Counted from the first letter of the stretch, positions 1 through 7,655 are shown. The stretch: 34,434 nt of DNA from Thermoanaerobaculia bacterium (GCA_016650215.1 JAENWF010000107.1:1-34434); one strand, 5' to 3'. Translations and numbers: made by a program. The notes: generated by a model not told the origin, from the sequence alone.

Positions 1-28
1 ATGCTGCCTCGAGCCATGCATGACGTGG

Positions 29-46
29 CGCCGGCTTCAGCCGGCG
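29..46. terminator. GC hairpin, probable bidirectional terminator
   Basis: Perfect 7-bp stem CGCCGGC / GCCGGCG with a TTCA loop lies 22 bases beyond the stop of the leftward outer-membrane protein gene. The T-richer side (GTCTTTCGTT) follows on the plus strand, so it could also end a rightward gene lying outside the window. Confidence 0.5.
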
Positions 47-68
47 GTCTTTCGTTCCTCGACCCAAG

Positions 69-761
69 CTAGAACGAGATCGACAGGCCGATGCTTGCCT
101 CTCCCTGGTACAGATCGCGGCCCCGATCTTCTTCGCAGCGGAAGCAGTTGTTGTTGTTGGAGTCGCCGAGGGATGTGAAGTAGCCGCGGCCTTCAACCCG
201 AAGCGCGAGGTTGCGGTTGAACGGGACCTTGACGCCAACGCCCGCTGACGCGGAGAAGCGATTCTCGGAGCTGATGCCTTCGAGCTGCGGATCGAGATTC
301 GCGATTCCTGCGCTCACGACGAAGAACGGCGTCGCGTTGTACGAATCGCCCAGAGGGACCTGAAGGCCGGCGTGGTAGTGCGTGATGTCGAAATCGGCGA
401 GGCGGAAGTCGGGCTCGAAGAGGCCGCCGCCAGCGGTGAGATGCGTCTCCTGGCGATTGAGCATCAGCTCGAGTTTCATTCGCGAGTCGCCAATGGGGAT
501 CCCGAAGTTGAGGCCAAGAGCGCCGCTGCTCTCGACGTCGGCATCTTCACCGAAGAGATCGGTGCGATCGGCGAAGAGCGTTCCGCCCCAGCGATAGGCG
601 GCGAAGGGCGTCAGCTCGAACAGGTTGTCGCGGCGGGAGTCGTACCGGCGGCCGTGGCGATCGCGGTCACGATCGCGATCGCGCCCCCTGTCCTCCCGGT
701 CCTGCGCGAAGAGAGAAGTGGGAACGACGAGAAGCATCAACAGCAGAACGAGTCTACGCAT
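69..761 (-). CDS. outer-membrane beta-barrel protein
   Basis: Predicted exported outer-membrane beta-barrel protein of 230 residues, function unknown. The start is set at the ATG at 761, not at the longer ORF start. GGAGG lies 5 bases upstream, and the protein then begins MRRLVLLLMLLVVPTSLFAQ, a textbook signal peptide. Directly after the cleavage site comes an Arg/Asp-rich low-complexity stretch (REDRGRDRDRDRDRHGRR). It is encoded by a tandem cgatcg-like run and probably stays periplasmic. The rest alternates short amphipathic strands and turns (ELTPFAAYRWGG, LGLNFGIPIG, ASAGVGVKVPF) and ends GEASIGLSISF, with the C-terminal Phe typical of BAM substrates. Two cysteines (CFRC) sit near the C-terminus. 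It is divergent from exonuclease III with about 50 bases between starts. Confidence 0.75.
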   Translation of the reverse strand: MRRLVLLLMLLVVPTSLFAQDREDRGRDRDRDRDRHGRRYDSRRDNLFELTPFAAYRWGGTLFADRTDLFGEDADVESSGALGLNFGIPIGDSRMKLELMLNRQETHLTAGGGLFEPDFRLADFDITHYHAGLQVPLGDSYNATPFFVVSAGIANLDPQLEGISSENRFSASAGVGVKVPFNRNLALRVEGRGYFTSLGDSNNNNCFRCEEDRGRDLYQGEASIGLSISF

Positions 762-811
762 GGATCCTCCACATGATGGAAGTTGGACGGGCGGAGCAAA
801 AATTTCGTTTA

Positions 812-1558
812 ATGCGCCGCGTGAAGATTGCGACATGGAACGTTAACGGGATTCGCGCGCGCAACACGCAGTTCATCGACTGGGTCGCTGCCGAGCAGCC
901 AGACGTCATCTGCCTCCAGGAGATCAAAGCGGCGATCCCGCAGGTCCCCGAGAGCTGTAACGTCGAGGGTTACACCTGCTACTGGCACGGCGCCGGGGGC
1001 TATTCGGGCGTCGCACTGCATGTGCGGCAGTCGTTTGCTGCAAAGCCGGAGTTTACGCATCCCGAGTTCGATCACGAGACGCGCATCGTGCAGGCGGAGA
1101 TCCGCGACACGGTGTTCGCGTCGGTTTACGTCCCGAATGGCGGGAAGGACTTCGAGGCGAAGATCGCGTTCTACAACTCGCTGATCGGATACGCGGACAC
1201 GATCCGCAAGCGCGGGATTAAGCTCGTGCTCTGCGGCGACATGAACGTTGCGCGGACGGATATGGACGTGCATCCAAAGGAGCGGAAGCCGGTGATCGGG
1301 CAGCTTCCGCAGGAGCGCGATCTACTCGAGAGATTGATCGGAGCGGGGCTCGTTGATGTCGGCCGGTTGCTCTACCCCGAGGACGAGAACTACTTCACGT
1401 GGTGGGCGCCGTGGCGGAACATGCGCCAGCGCAACATCGGATGGCGGCTCGACTACGTGCTCGCGAGCGAAGAGCTGGCGAATCGCGCGGTGTCGTGTCC
1501 TTCGATGCGGGAAGTCGGCACGAGCGATCACGCGCCGGTCGTGGCGACGTTCGCGTGA
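812..1558 (+). CDS. xth: exodeoxyribonuclease III (AP endonuclease)
   Basis: Mg-dependent AP endonuclease / 3'-5' exonuclease of base-excision repair, EEP (exonuclease-endonuclease-phosphatase) family. The family blocks appear in order: KIATWNVNGIRAR at the N-terminus, CLQEIK (metal-binding Glu), the HGAGGYSGVAL loop, VYVPNGG, GDMNVA (Asp/Asn of the active site), RLDYVLAS and the closing GTSDHAPV with the catalytic His. Length from the chosen ATG is 248 residues, close to the usual 250-270. The ORF-track start adds 13 residues that do not match the family; a GTG at 821 is another possible start. No strong ribosome binding site is seen. The gene stands alone and is followed by a repeat element. 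Confidence 0.93.
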   Translation: MRRVKIATWNVNGIRARNTQFIDWVAAEQPDVICLQEIKAAIPQVPESCNVEGYTCYWHGAGGYSGVALHVRQSFAAKPEFTHPEFDHETRIVQAEIRDTVFASVYVPNGGKDFEAKIAFYNSLIGYADTIRKRGIKLVLCGDMNVARTDMDVHPKERKPVIGQLPQERDLLERLIGAGLVDVGRLLYPEDENYFTWWAPWRNMRQRNIGWRLDYVLASEELANRAVSCPSMREVGTSDHAPVVATFA

Positions 1559-1577
1559 GCGGGCCGCAGCCCGCGCT

Positions 1578-1683
1578 CATCCTGAGCCGCGAAGACGGCG
1601 AAGGATCTTCTGAGAGCACTAGGGAGCACGGAGTTCGATTCTCCCCAGACACATCAGAAGACCCTTCGCTTCGCTCAGGGTTG
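1578..1683. repeat. family-1 interspersed inverted repeat, copy A
   Basis: The left arm begins CATCCTGAGC, then a variant stem (CGCGAAGACGGCGAAGGATCTTCTGA). The right arm is TCAGAAGACCCTTCGCTTCGCTCAGGGTTG, the inverse complement of the left with mismatches. It lies 19 bases after the exonuclease III stop and ends a few bases before the stop of the convergent OmpA-like gene, so it fills the whole tail-to-tail gap. A smaller hairpin (GCGGGC-CGCA-GCCCGC) precedes it. Likely doubles as a bidirectional transcript end. Confidence 0.8.
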
Positions 1684-1689
1684 AAGCGT

Positions 1690-2304
1690 TTACTCGAGGA
1701 CGACGAGAACCACGCGGCGATTTGCGGTGCGGCCTTTCTTCGTCTTGTTGCTCTCGGCCGGCAGCGTGTCGCCGTACGAGATCGTCGACATCCGGTTCAG
1801 AGGAACCATGTGCTCGCGCGATAAGTAGCGGCGCACCGAATCGGCGCGGCGCTGTCCGAGATCATCGTTGTACGGGGTGCCGCCCGTATCGTCGGTGTGA
1901 CCCTGGATCTCGACGAAATACTGCGTGTCGAGTCCCTTCACGCGGTTCGCGAACTCGGTCAGCGCGTTCTGCGCGTTCTTGTCGAGCTCGTGCTTATTCA
2001 CGCCGAACTTGATCCGGTCCTCGGTGAAGGCCTGCTCGAAGACGACCTTCCCCTTCGCCAGAACTCCCGCTTCCTGCGCGCGCTTGAGCGCTTCGCGCGA
2101 TTCCTGGCTGAGCTCGTCGAGGCGGACATCGGTCTGTTGCTGCTTCTGCTGCAGGCCCTCGACCTGTCCTACGACCGATTCGAGCTTCTGCTCGGTCGTG
2201 GCCTGCGCCTCCGCGATCTTGCGATCGACGGTCTTCGTCGTCGCACATCCGCCGAGCATCGCTGCGCATGCGGTCACTGCAAGAACCCTTGTGTAGATCT
2301 TCAT
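1690..2304 (-). CDS. OmpA/Pal-family lipoprotein with coiled coil
   Basis: Peptidoglycan-binding envelope lipoprotein of 204 residues. It starts MKIYTRVLAVTACAAMLGGCATTK, with a lipobox ending in Cys. A long Gln/Glu-rich stretch follows (roughly residues 25-85, QKLESVV..LQQKQQQTD), likely coiled coil. The OmpA-like C-terminal domain is clear: VEIQGHTDDTGG, LGQRRADSVRRYL and KGRTANRRVVLVV carry the residues that bind diaminopimelate. The ORF track starts one codon earlier at TTG. I use the ATG, which shares its A with the TGA stop of the upstream VWA gene (TGATG), so the two are translationally coupled. AAAGGAAAGG upstream is a plausible ribosome site. The coil makes it Lpp- or Pal-like, but it is not next to tol genes. 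Confidence 0.85.
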   Translation of the reverse strand: MKIYTRVLAVTACAAMLGGCATTKTVDRKIAEAQATTEQKLESVVGQVEGLQQKQQQTDVRLDELSQESREALKRAQEAGVLAKGKVVFEQAFTEDRIKFGVNKHELDKNAQNALTEFANRVKGLDTQYFVEIQGHTDDTGGTPYNDDLGQRRADSVRRYLSREHMVPLNRMSTISYGDTLPAESNKTKKGRTANRRVVLVVLE

Positions 2305-3296
2305 CAACTACCTTTCCTTTCGTTACGTTTCGATTTGCCGCGCGACCGGCTGGCAGTGAGCACTGGCGGCTCGGTGCCTTTGTAGCCGGCTCGCACGCGA
2401 ACGGAGCGATCGCGCCCCGCAACTTTGAGCGATATGCGTCGGTACTTCACAACACCCTTCCCGGTCGGCGGAAAGCCGATCAGGTATTGGGCGCGAAGGG
2501 CCTGGTCGAGTCCTGCGACGGCCTGCGCGAAGTGTTCCGGTTTTGTGCCGAGGAAGAGCTTCCCCCCCGTTTCGTCCGCGATCTCCTGGAGCATCTCAAT
2601 GTCGCTCAGCTCTTCGTCGACGCGTCCGCTCGGCCCGCGGCGCGCGGCGGGGCTGAGGTACGGACGAAGCGCAAGCGGAAAGATCGGAATGGAGACGCCT
2701 TCGAGTCTTGCTGCGAGCTGCAGGCGCGTGAGGCGCGACGAGTTGTCGATCCCATCGCTGAGCAGAATGATCGCGCGCGTCGGGTTCGTTCCCAGCTCGC
2801 TGCGTGCGGGCATGGTGGCGACCGCGTCGAAAAACGCAGTCTTGCCGTAAGGCTTGACCGTGTCGAGTGCGCGGAGCACTTTCGTTGCGTCCGGAGTGGG
2901 AGGAACGACTTCGATCGTCTCTCGATCGTCGAAGACGTAGAGCGAGAACTCGTCGCCCGGTCGCTTGCTCGCGATGAACGCTCTGACCGCGGCACGCGCT
3001 GCATCCATCTTCCCCGCGAGCGCCATTGAGCCGGATCCATCCAGCAGAATCGTGAAAGACACCGGAGCCTTCATCGACTTCTCGAACAGGTCGGTTGCGA
3101 CCTGAACGTTATCGACCAGGAGCGTGATGTCTTTCTCGCTCACTGTCGTGAGCGGCACCCCTTTGGGCCCGAGGACCGTGAAGGGAACCATCACGTAATT
3201 GACGGATACAGCGTCAGTTAGCCCTGCGTCCGTCTGTGCAAACAGAGGTCCGCCGAGCAGGCAGAGCCATCCCAGGAGTACGCCGGCCAGTTTCAT
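2304..3296 (-). CDS. VWFA-domain secreted protein (TIGR03436-like)
   Basis: Exported von Willebrand factor A domain protein, 330 residues, of the type named 'VWFA-related Acidobacterial domain'. A signal peptide MKLAGVLLGWLCLLGGPLFAQ is followed by a short beta domain (VMVPFTVLGPKGVPL...ITLLVDNV). The VWA domain begins around residue 80. It has an intact MIDAS: DGSGS at 86-90, the Thr of GKTAFFDAV and LSDGIDNS. Metal-dependent ligand or partner binding is expected. The tail is basic (SRGKSKRNERKGS). It overlaps the OmpA-like lipoprotein gene by one base, suggesting the two products are made in fixed ratio. Its binding partner is unknown. Confidence 0.88.
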   Translation of the reverse strand: MKLAGVLLGWLCLLGGPLFAQTDAGLTDAVSVNYVMVPFTVLGPKGVPLTTVSEKDITLLVDNVQVATDLFEKSMKAPVSFTILLDGSGSMALAGKMDAARAAVRAFIASKRPGDEFSLYVFDDRETIEVVPPTPDATKVLRALDTVKPYGKTAFFDAVATMPARSELGTNPTRAIILLSDGIDNSSRLTRLQLAARLEGVSIPIFPLALRPYLSPAARRGPSGRVDEELSDIEMLQEIADETGGKLFLGTKPEHFAQAVAGLDQALRAQYLIGFPPTGKGVVKYRRISLKVAGRDRSVRVRAGYKGTEPPVLTASRSRGKSKRNERKGS

Positions 3297-3332
3297 CAGT
3301 ATGTGTGAAGCCAGTTTTGCCCTAATGCGATT

Positions 3333-3719
3333 TCAATACCGTTTCATTGGAATGAATTCGGGATCTTCCTGATGAGACCGCTCCCACTTCAGGAAATCGT
3401 AGTACCCGCACCTGGGCTGGTCCGGGTACTCATGGCAGACGCCCGGGCGGGCATCGTAGATCGTGCACCGGCGCGATTTCGTGTCGATGAACATACAGAT
3501 GCTACCGAATATCTTGTCCTTCTGATGACGGAGAACCCGTTCGCCTTCAATCTCTTTCGTGAAACGGCGCGTCGCCGTCTCCTCGTCGATTCCAAAATGC
3601 TTCGCGAGCCGCTTGAGGTCGCGCTTCTCCACGACAATGCTGTCGTAGCTGCAGCAATAGGCAGGGCACTTGAGGCAATCGTACTGAAGCTTCGGTCTCG
3701 GTTTTTCCGTCACGGACAT
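3333..3719 (-). CDS. YkgJ-family cysteine-cluster protein
   Basis: Small cytoplasmic protein (128 residues) of the YkgJ / UPF0153 family, thought to chelate zinc or an iron-sulfur cluster; its cellular job is unknown. The pattern is complete: CLKCPAYCC at residues 15-23, then [25 protein letters not shown] and a final Cys in QPRCGYYDF. The ATG at 3719 fits the usual N-terminus, just ahead of the first Cys motif. It is transcribed away from the hydrolase-like lipoprotein with 44 bases between starts. Confidence 0.85.
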   Translation of the reverse strand: MSVTEKPRPKLQYDCLKCPAYCCSYDSIVVEKRDLKRLAKHFGIDEETATRRFTKEIEGERVLRHQKDKIFGSICMFIDTKSRRCTIYDARPGVCHEYPDQPRCGYYDFLKWERSHQEDPEFIPMKRY

Positions 3720-3763
3720 GCGGGATCAAGTGTACTGGCATCGGGCTGGCTTCGGTAGCCTTC

Positions 3764-4621
3764 ATGCGAAAGAAATGGATCGTGATCATCGGCACGCTGC
3801 TCGCGGGCGGATGCTGCACTTCGCGTCCGGATGTTGCCGTTGATTCCGGAGCCGCCCGCTCGATCCCCGTGATGACCAGCTCGTCGGAAACTCCGGTCGT
3901 CGAGACTCGTTACGACTGGCACGATGCGACGCGGAACCGCGCGGTGCCGGTGAAAATCTACGCCGCGGCCGGCGCGGATCGCGCTCCAGTCGTCATCGTC
4001 TCCCGCGGCATCGGTGAGGATCGCGACTCCTACGAATACCTCGGCCTCGCGCTGGCGGCGCGCGGCTTCATGGCGGTTCACATCACCCACGCCGGGACGG
4101 ATCGCGCGACGCTCGAGCGCGGATACCTTCACCTCTACCGCGCGACCAAAGACAAAAAGAACTGGGTAAATCGGCCGCTCGATGTCTCGTTCGTGCTCGA
4201 CCAGTTGAAGGACGACCCGCGCGTGAGAGTCATCGTGCCGATGTCGATGCCGCGGATGGACGGCGTCGTGCCGCCCGGCGGCTACGATGCGATCGAGGTG
4301 CCGGCGCTCAACATCACCGGAACGTGCGACTCGAGCCTCATCTACCGCACGCTTCCACGCCACCGGCGCGTTCCATTCGAGTCGGGCCGCGCCGCCGCTC
4401 AATATCTCGTGACGCTTCGTGGCGTGACTCACAACTCGTTCTCGAATCGCGAAGACGTTCGTCACCCGGCCATCGCGGCGCTCGCCGTCGAGTTCCTGCG
4501 TGCGCATCTGATGGGTGACGCGGCGGCGGCGGCCTTCTTCGACACGCCGCGCAAGACTACGTTCGTCGCAACCGAAATGACCATTGAACGGAATGACGCC
4601 GGCGTCCGCGCCGTGCGATGA
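3764..4621 (+). CDS. alpha/beta-hydrolase lipoprotein lacking nucleophile elbow
   Basis: Relative of the predicted dienelactone hydrolase / PAF-acetylhydrolase-like family, 285 residues. The N-terminus MRKKWIVIIGTLLAGGCC looks like a lipoprotein signal with an imperfect lipobox. Family landmarks before and after the active site remain: APVVIVSRGIGEDRDSYEYLG (residues 75-94), VHITHAGTD, the conserved DVSFVLDQL, then DDPRVRVIVPMSMP, NITGTCDSS (acidic residue) and GVTHNSF (His 223). In the family about 45 residues carrying GHSFGA lie between VLDQL and DPR. Here they are absent, so there is no nucleophile Ser. The usual HG oxyanion motif is also RG. Reading frame is intact, so this is either a non-catalytic protein or an in-frame decayed gene. 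It forms a unit with the next gene, 9 bases away. Confidence 0.75.
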   Translation: MRKKWIVIIGTLLAGGCCTSRPDVAVDSGAARSIPVMTSSSETPVVETRYDWHDATRNRAVPVKIYAAAGADRAPVVIVSRGIGEDRDSYEYLGLALAARGFMAVHITHAGTDRATLERGYLHLYRATKDKKNWVNRPLDVSFVLDQLKDDPRVRVIVPMSMPRMDGVVPPGGYDAIEVPALNITGTCDSSLIYRTLPRHRRVPFESGRAAAQYLVTLRGVTHNSFSNREDVRHPAIAALAVEFLRAHLMGDAAAAAFFDTPRKTTFVATEMTIERNDAGVRAVR

Positions 4622-4630
4622 TCGAGACCG

Positions 4631-5350
4631 ATGGACCACGCCGTTTCACTCGTGCAGTCATATCTCCAACTCAATGGATACTTCACCTCGGCCGAGTACC
4701 CCATCGTCGCCGGTGCCGGCCGCAACGGCTTCCGGACCCTTACCGACATCGACATTCTCGCCTTCCGGTTTCCCAGCGGCGTGCCGGTGCAGCCCGGACG
4801 AAACTCGCCGCAGGGAATCGATATCAGCGACGTCGATCCGGGTCTCGGCATCACGACGAACTATGTCGATACGATCATCGGTGAGGTGAAGGAAGGTCGC
4901 GTCGGGATCAACTCCGGCATCCGCGACCCAGCCGTGCTCAAAGCGGTGATCGGCCGCTTCGGCAACCCAACCGAAGAGGATTTGAAGATCGTCGATGAGC
5001 TGCTGAAGAAGGGAATCGCAACGCTGACGAGCGGCAACGTCGTGCGGCTGGTCGCATTCGGCGCCTTTCCGCCGGGCGCCCCGGTTCCCCCCTGCCGGAT
5101 CATCAGCCTTGGCCATGTGCTGAACTTCCTTCAGGGTTACGTGCGCCGGCACTGGAGCATGCTGCGCCATCTTCAGTTCAAAGATCCCGCCCTGGGATTT
5201 CTGATGACGCTGGAGAAAGCGCGTCGCGGCGGGGCCGGCCGCCGCGGAGCAGAAGGGGTCGAAGTCGTCCCTGCAGTCGGCGAAGAACGCGTCGCGCGCC
5301 CCAGACCGGAGAGTCAGGCGCGGCGAAACAAGCCGCGGGATCCGAAGTAG
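4631..5350 (+). CDS. conserved hypothetical, possible PD-(D/E)XK fold
   Basis: Unrecognised protein of 239 residues, no signal peptide or membrane segment, so cytoplasmic. The N-terminal helix (HAVSLVQSYLQLNGYF) is followed by EYPIV at residues 22-26, TDIDILAF at 38-45 and IIGEVKEG at 82-89. The spacing E22...D41...E85-V-K87, with each acidic residue on a hydrophobic strand, matches the core of restriction-endonuclease-like PD-(D/E)XK nucleases. NVVRLVAFG (136-144) would be the next strand. The last 40 residues are Arg/Ala/Pro-rich and probably disordered. It follows the hydrolase-like gene by 9 bases and ends three bases before the convergent cyclase gene. The nuclease idea is inference from motif spacing only. 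Confidence 0.7.
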   Translation: MDHAVSLVQSYLQLNGYFTSAEYPIVAGAGRNGFRTLTDIDILAFRFPSGVPVQPGRNSPQGIDISDVDPGLGITTNYVDTIIGEVKEGRVGINSGIRDPAVLKAVIGRFGNPTEEDLKIVDELLKKGIATLTSGNVVRLVAFGAFPPGAPVPPCRIISLGHVLNFLQGYVRRHWSMLRHLQFKDPALGFLMTLEKARRGGAGRRGAEGVEVVPAVGEERVARPRPESQARRNKPRDPK

Positions 5351-5353
5351 CGA

Positions 5354-7429
5354 CTATTCGCTTGTGACTGCCTGCGTGTGCGAGTTGTCGCAGAACGGTT
5401 TGTTCTTCGAGTGGCCGCAGCGGCAGAGCGCCATGCGGGTGTCTTTGCGGACCAGAGCGCCGTCGTGCGATTCGACCGTGATGTCGCCGCGGACGTAGAG
5501 CGGGCCGCCGGCGACGAGCATGATCGCGTCTTCCTGCGGCACGGACTCTCGTGAGCCTCCGTCGCGGCGCACGTAGTGCAGTGCACCCGTCGGACACTGC
5601 GCGATGACCGCCGCCAGTTGTTCAGGTGTTGCGTTTTCGGGCCTGATCCACGGTTTCAGCTTCGGATCAAAAACGCCGGGAAGGCTCGAGACGCATCGTG
5701 CGGCGTGGGTACAGCTTCGTGGATCGAAGTAGACCTCGATCCCGGGCGCTGAATACTTCTTGCCGCGAGGCTCCATATCGGGGCTGTAGACGACGACGCG
5801 GTTGCGGCCCGAGCGTTTCGCCTCGTACAGCGCGTGATCGGCGTGATCGATGAGCGTCTGTCTCTTGCGACCGTCGCCGTCGGGAGCTGCGGTCGCAACG
5901 CCGATGCTGACGGTCACGCTCGAGCCGGCTGGCCCGGCAGGATGATGAATCTGCAGTGCGGCTACGCGATCGCGGATCAACTCCGCAAGCCGCCCGGCAT
6001 TCTCTCCGTCGGTGTCGGGCAGGAGGATGGCGAACTCCTCGCCGCCATATCGCGCGACGACATCGCCCGCACGATGAACAGCCGAGCGGATCGCATCGGC
6101 GACGCGCTTGATGCACTTGTCACCAGCGGGGTGGCCGAGGACGTCGTTGTACGCTTTGAAACCGTCGATGTCGGCGATGAGGAGCGAGAGCGCAACATCC
6201 ACGCGCGCGGCACGCCGCCACTCGATCCCGATCATGTGATCGAAATGACGGCGCGTCTGCAGTCCGGTGAGCGAGTCCTGCGCGGAGACCTCATGCAGCT
6301 TCTCGACAGCACCCGCCAGCAACGCGTTCGCGTCCTCGAGATCCTTCTTCTGCTGGTGCAGCTCCGACTTCGCCGCGGCCAGCTCGTCGTTGGTCCGCAC
6401 CATCTTCAAACCGCCGGCGATCTGATCCGCGAACGCTTCGACCGCCATCACCGTTGCCGCAGAAAACGTGTTGGCGGCACTGCTCTCGAGATTGAAGACT
6501 CCGAGGAGCTCGCCCTGGAGCCGGATCGGCACGACCAGTTCGGAGACGACCGTCGGCGTTCCGCAGATGTAGTCCGGATCGGTGGTCACATCGCGAACGA
6601 GCTGCGTGTGGCCGGTCCGGAGACAGCGGCCGATGATTCCAACGCTGACAGGCCAGCGGTTCAACGCCGAGCTCCGCGGAATGTTTCCGATCTCCGCCGC
6701 GCGGTAGTACTCGAGTCGTTCGGCGTCATAGAGCCGGATGGAGACGATCTCGAGCGGGAATCGCTCGTAAACGTACGAGACCACACGCGCGAGAAAGTCA
6801 TCGAGATGCGTCGCCTCGAGCGCCGAGCGCGAGACCTCGCTCATCATCTGCATCAGACGCGCTCGCTCCTCCAGCTCCGCGTAGAGGCGGGCACTGCCGA
6901 TCGTGCCGGCGATCTGGTCGGCAATCATCTGCAGAAGCGGAAGCTGGCCGTGAAACGCGGCCAGGCGCGTGCTCTCGATGTTCAGCACGGCGACGACCTT
7001 GCCTTTGTGCTTGATGGGAACGCAGATTTCCGACAACACGCCCGGCGTTGTGTCGACATAATTCGCGTGGAGGCGCACATCGTCGATCAGCATCGGCAAC
7101 TGCGTGGCCACGACTTCACCGACCACGCCCGAGCCGAGCGGACGGCTATACCCGACGTGAACATCGGTCGGGAGCGAGTTGCTCATCGCCTCGCAGACGA
7201 AGCTCGTTCCCTCGCGATCCGCGACGACAAGCGCCACGAGCTGCCAGTCGAAGTGCCGAATGAGCGTGTCGGTGATTCGCTGCAGTATCGGACGCAGTTC
7301 GAGATCGAGGTTGGCGATGCGCGTCAGCTCGTTGAGAACCTCGAGATGCTTCTCATCGCCAGGGCCGGTGTGTGCGCCTGCATTCGCATCGGAGATGACC
7401 ATGAGGCGCGTGGGATCCGGAACGTCCAT
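5354..7429 (-). CDS. GAF-GAF-GGDEF cyclase fused to Fer4_19 and CDGSH Fe-S domains
   Basis: 691-residue multidomain protein. Residues ~35-185 and ~200-345 are two GAF sensor domains (e.g. EICVPIKHKGKVVAVLNIES, ELVVPIRLQGELLGVFNLES). ~345-382 is a coiled-coil linker. ~385-550 is a diguanylate cyclase with DSLTGLQTRRHFD, LIADIDGFKAYND, signature GGEEF at 462-466 and an allosteric I-site RAGD exactly five residues before it, so it should make c-di-GMP. Without any stop the frame continues into a Fer4_19-type ferredoxin domain (~560-623; Cys 573, 579, 612) and a CDGSH-type domain ending CRCGHSKNKPFCDNSH (Cys 669, 671, 680, His 684). Such Fe-S pairs are usually a stand-alone protein of about 140 residues. 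An in-frame ATG at residue 552 could allow separate translation, but no ribosome site precedes it. No strong Shine-Dalgarno precedes the main start either. Confidence 0.9.
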   Translation of the reverse strand: MDVPDPTRLMVISDANAGAHTGPGDEKHLEVLNELTRIANLDLELRPILQRITDTLIRHFDWQLVALVVADREGTSFVCEAMSNSLPTDVHVGYSRPLGSGVVGEVVATQLPMLIDDVRLHANYVDTTPGVLSEICVPIKHKGKVVAVLNIESTRLAAFHGQLPLLQMIADQIAGTIGSARLYAELEERARLMQMMSEVSRSALEATHLDDFLARVVSYVYERFPLEIVSIRLYDAERLEYYRAAEIGNIPRSSALNRWPVSVGIIGRCLRTGHTQLVRDVTTDPDYICGTPTVVSELVVPIRLQGELLGVFNLESSAANTFSAATVMAVEAFADQIAGGLKMVRTNDELAAAKSELHQQKKDLEDANALLAGAVEKLHEVSAQDSLTGLQTRRHFDHMIGIEWRRAARVDVALSLLIADIDGFKAYNDVLGHPAGDKCIKRVADAIRSAVHRAGDVVARYGGEEFAILLPDTDGENAGRLAELIRDRVAALQIHHPAGPAGSSVTVSIGVATAAPDGDGRKRQTLIDHADHALYEAKRSGRNRVVVYSPDMEPRGKKYSAPGIEVYFDPRSCTHAARCVSSLPGVFDPKLKPWIRPENATPEQLAAVIAQCPTGALHYVRRDGGSRESVPQEDAIMLVAGGPLYVRGDITVESHDGALVRKDTRMALCRCGHSKNKPFCDNSHTQAVTSE

Positions 7430-7453
7430 CAGGGTAGCCCGAAAGCTGAGGCA

Positions 7454-7606
7454 TCAGCCTGCGGGTCTATGTTCCTCCTCACGGGTCGACCTCGCAAGTC
7501 CCCCTGCCAGTTGCTCGAGGGCTTCGCGCTCCGAGCAGCTGAAGGTGCGGACATTGTGGAGACGGTTAGCCGGATCGGGTTTGACGATCAGAGCGAGCGG
7601 TTTCAT
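7454..7606 (-). CDS. small ORF (50 aa) upstream of the cyclase gene
   Basis: ORF too short for the track, in the leader of the cyclase gene. The product would be 50 residues, beginning MKPLALIVKPDPANRLHNV and containing SCSEREALEQLAGGLA. The first 30 codons have mostly G or C in third position, as in the neighbouring genes. No good ribosome binding site precedes the ATG, and no family is recognised. It ends 24 bases before the cyclase start. It could be a real microprotein, a leader peptide, or chance. Confidence 0.35.
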   Translation of the reverse strand: MKPLALIVKPDPANRLHNVRTFSCSEREALEQLAGGLARSTREEEHRPAG

Positions 7607-7655
7607 TGCCGAATGGGCAAGAATACGTTACCGCCCGAGGATGGGCAAAACGGGC

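Noticed and set aside
3710-4639. 309-aa minus-strand ORF opposite the hydrolase-like gene
   Set aside because: No motif, and His/Arg-rich as antisense ORFs are here. The degraded hydrolase on the plus strand still matches its family on both sides of the gap.
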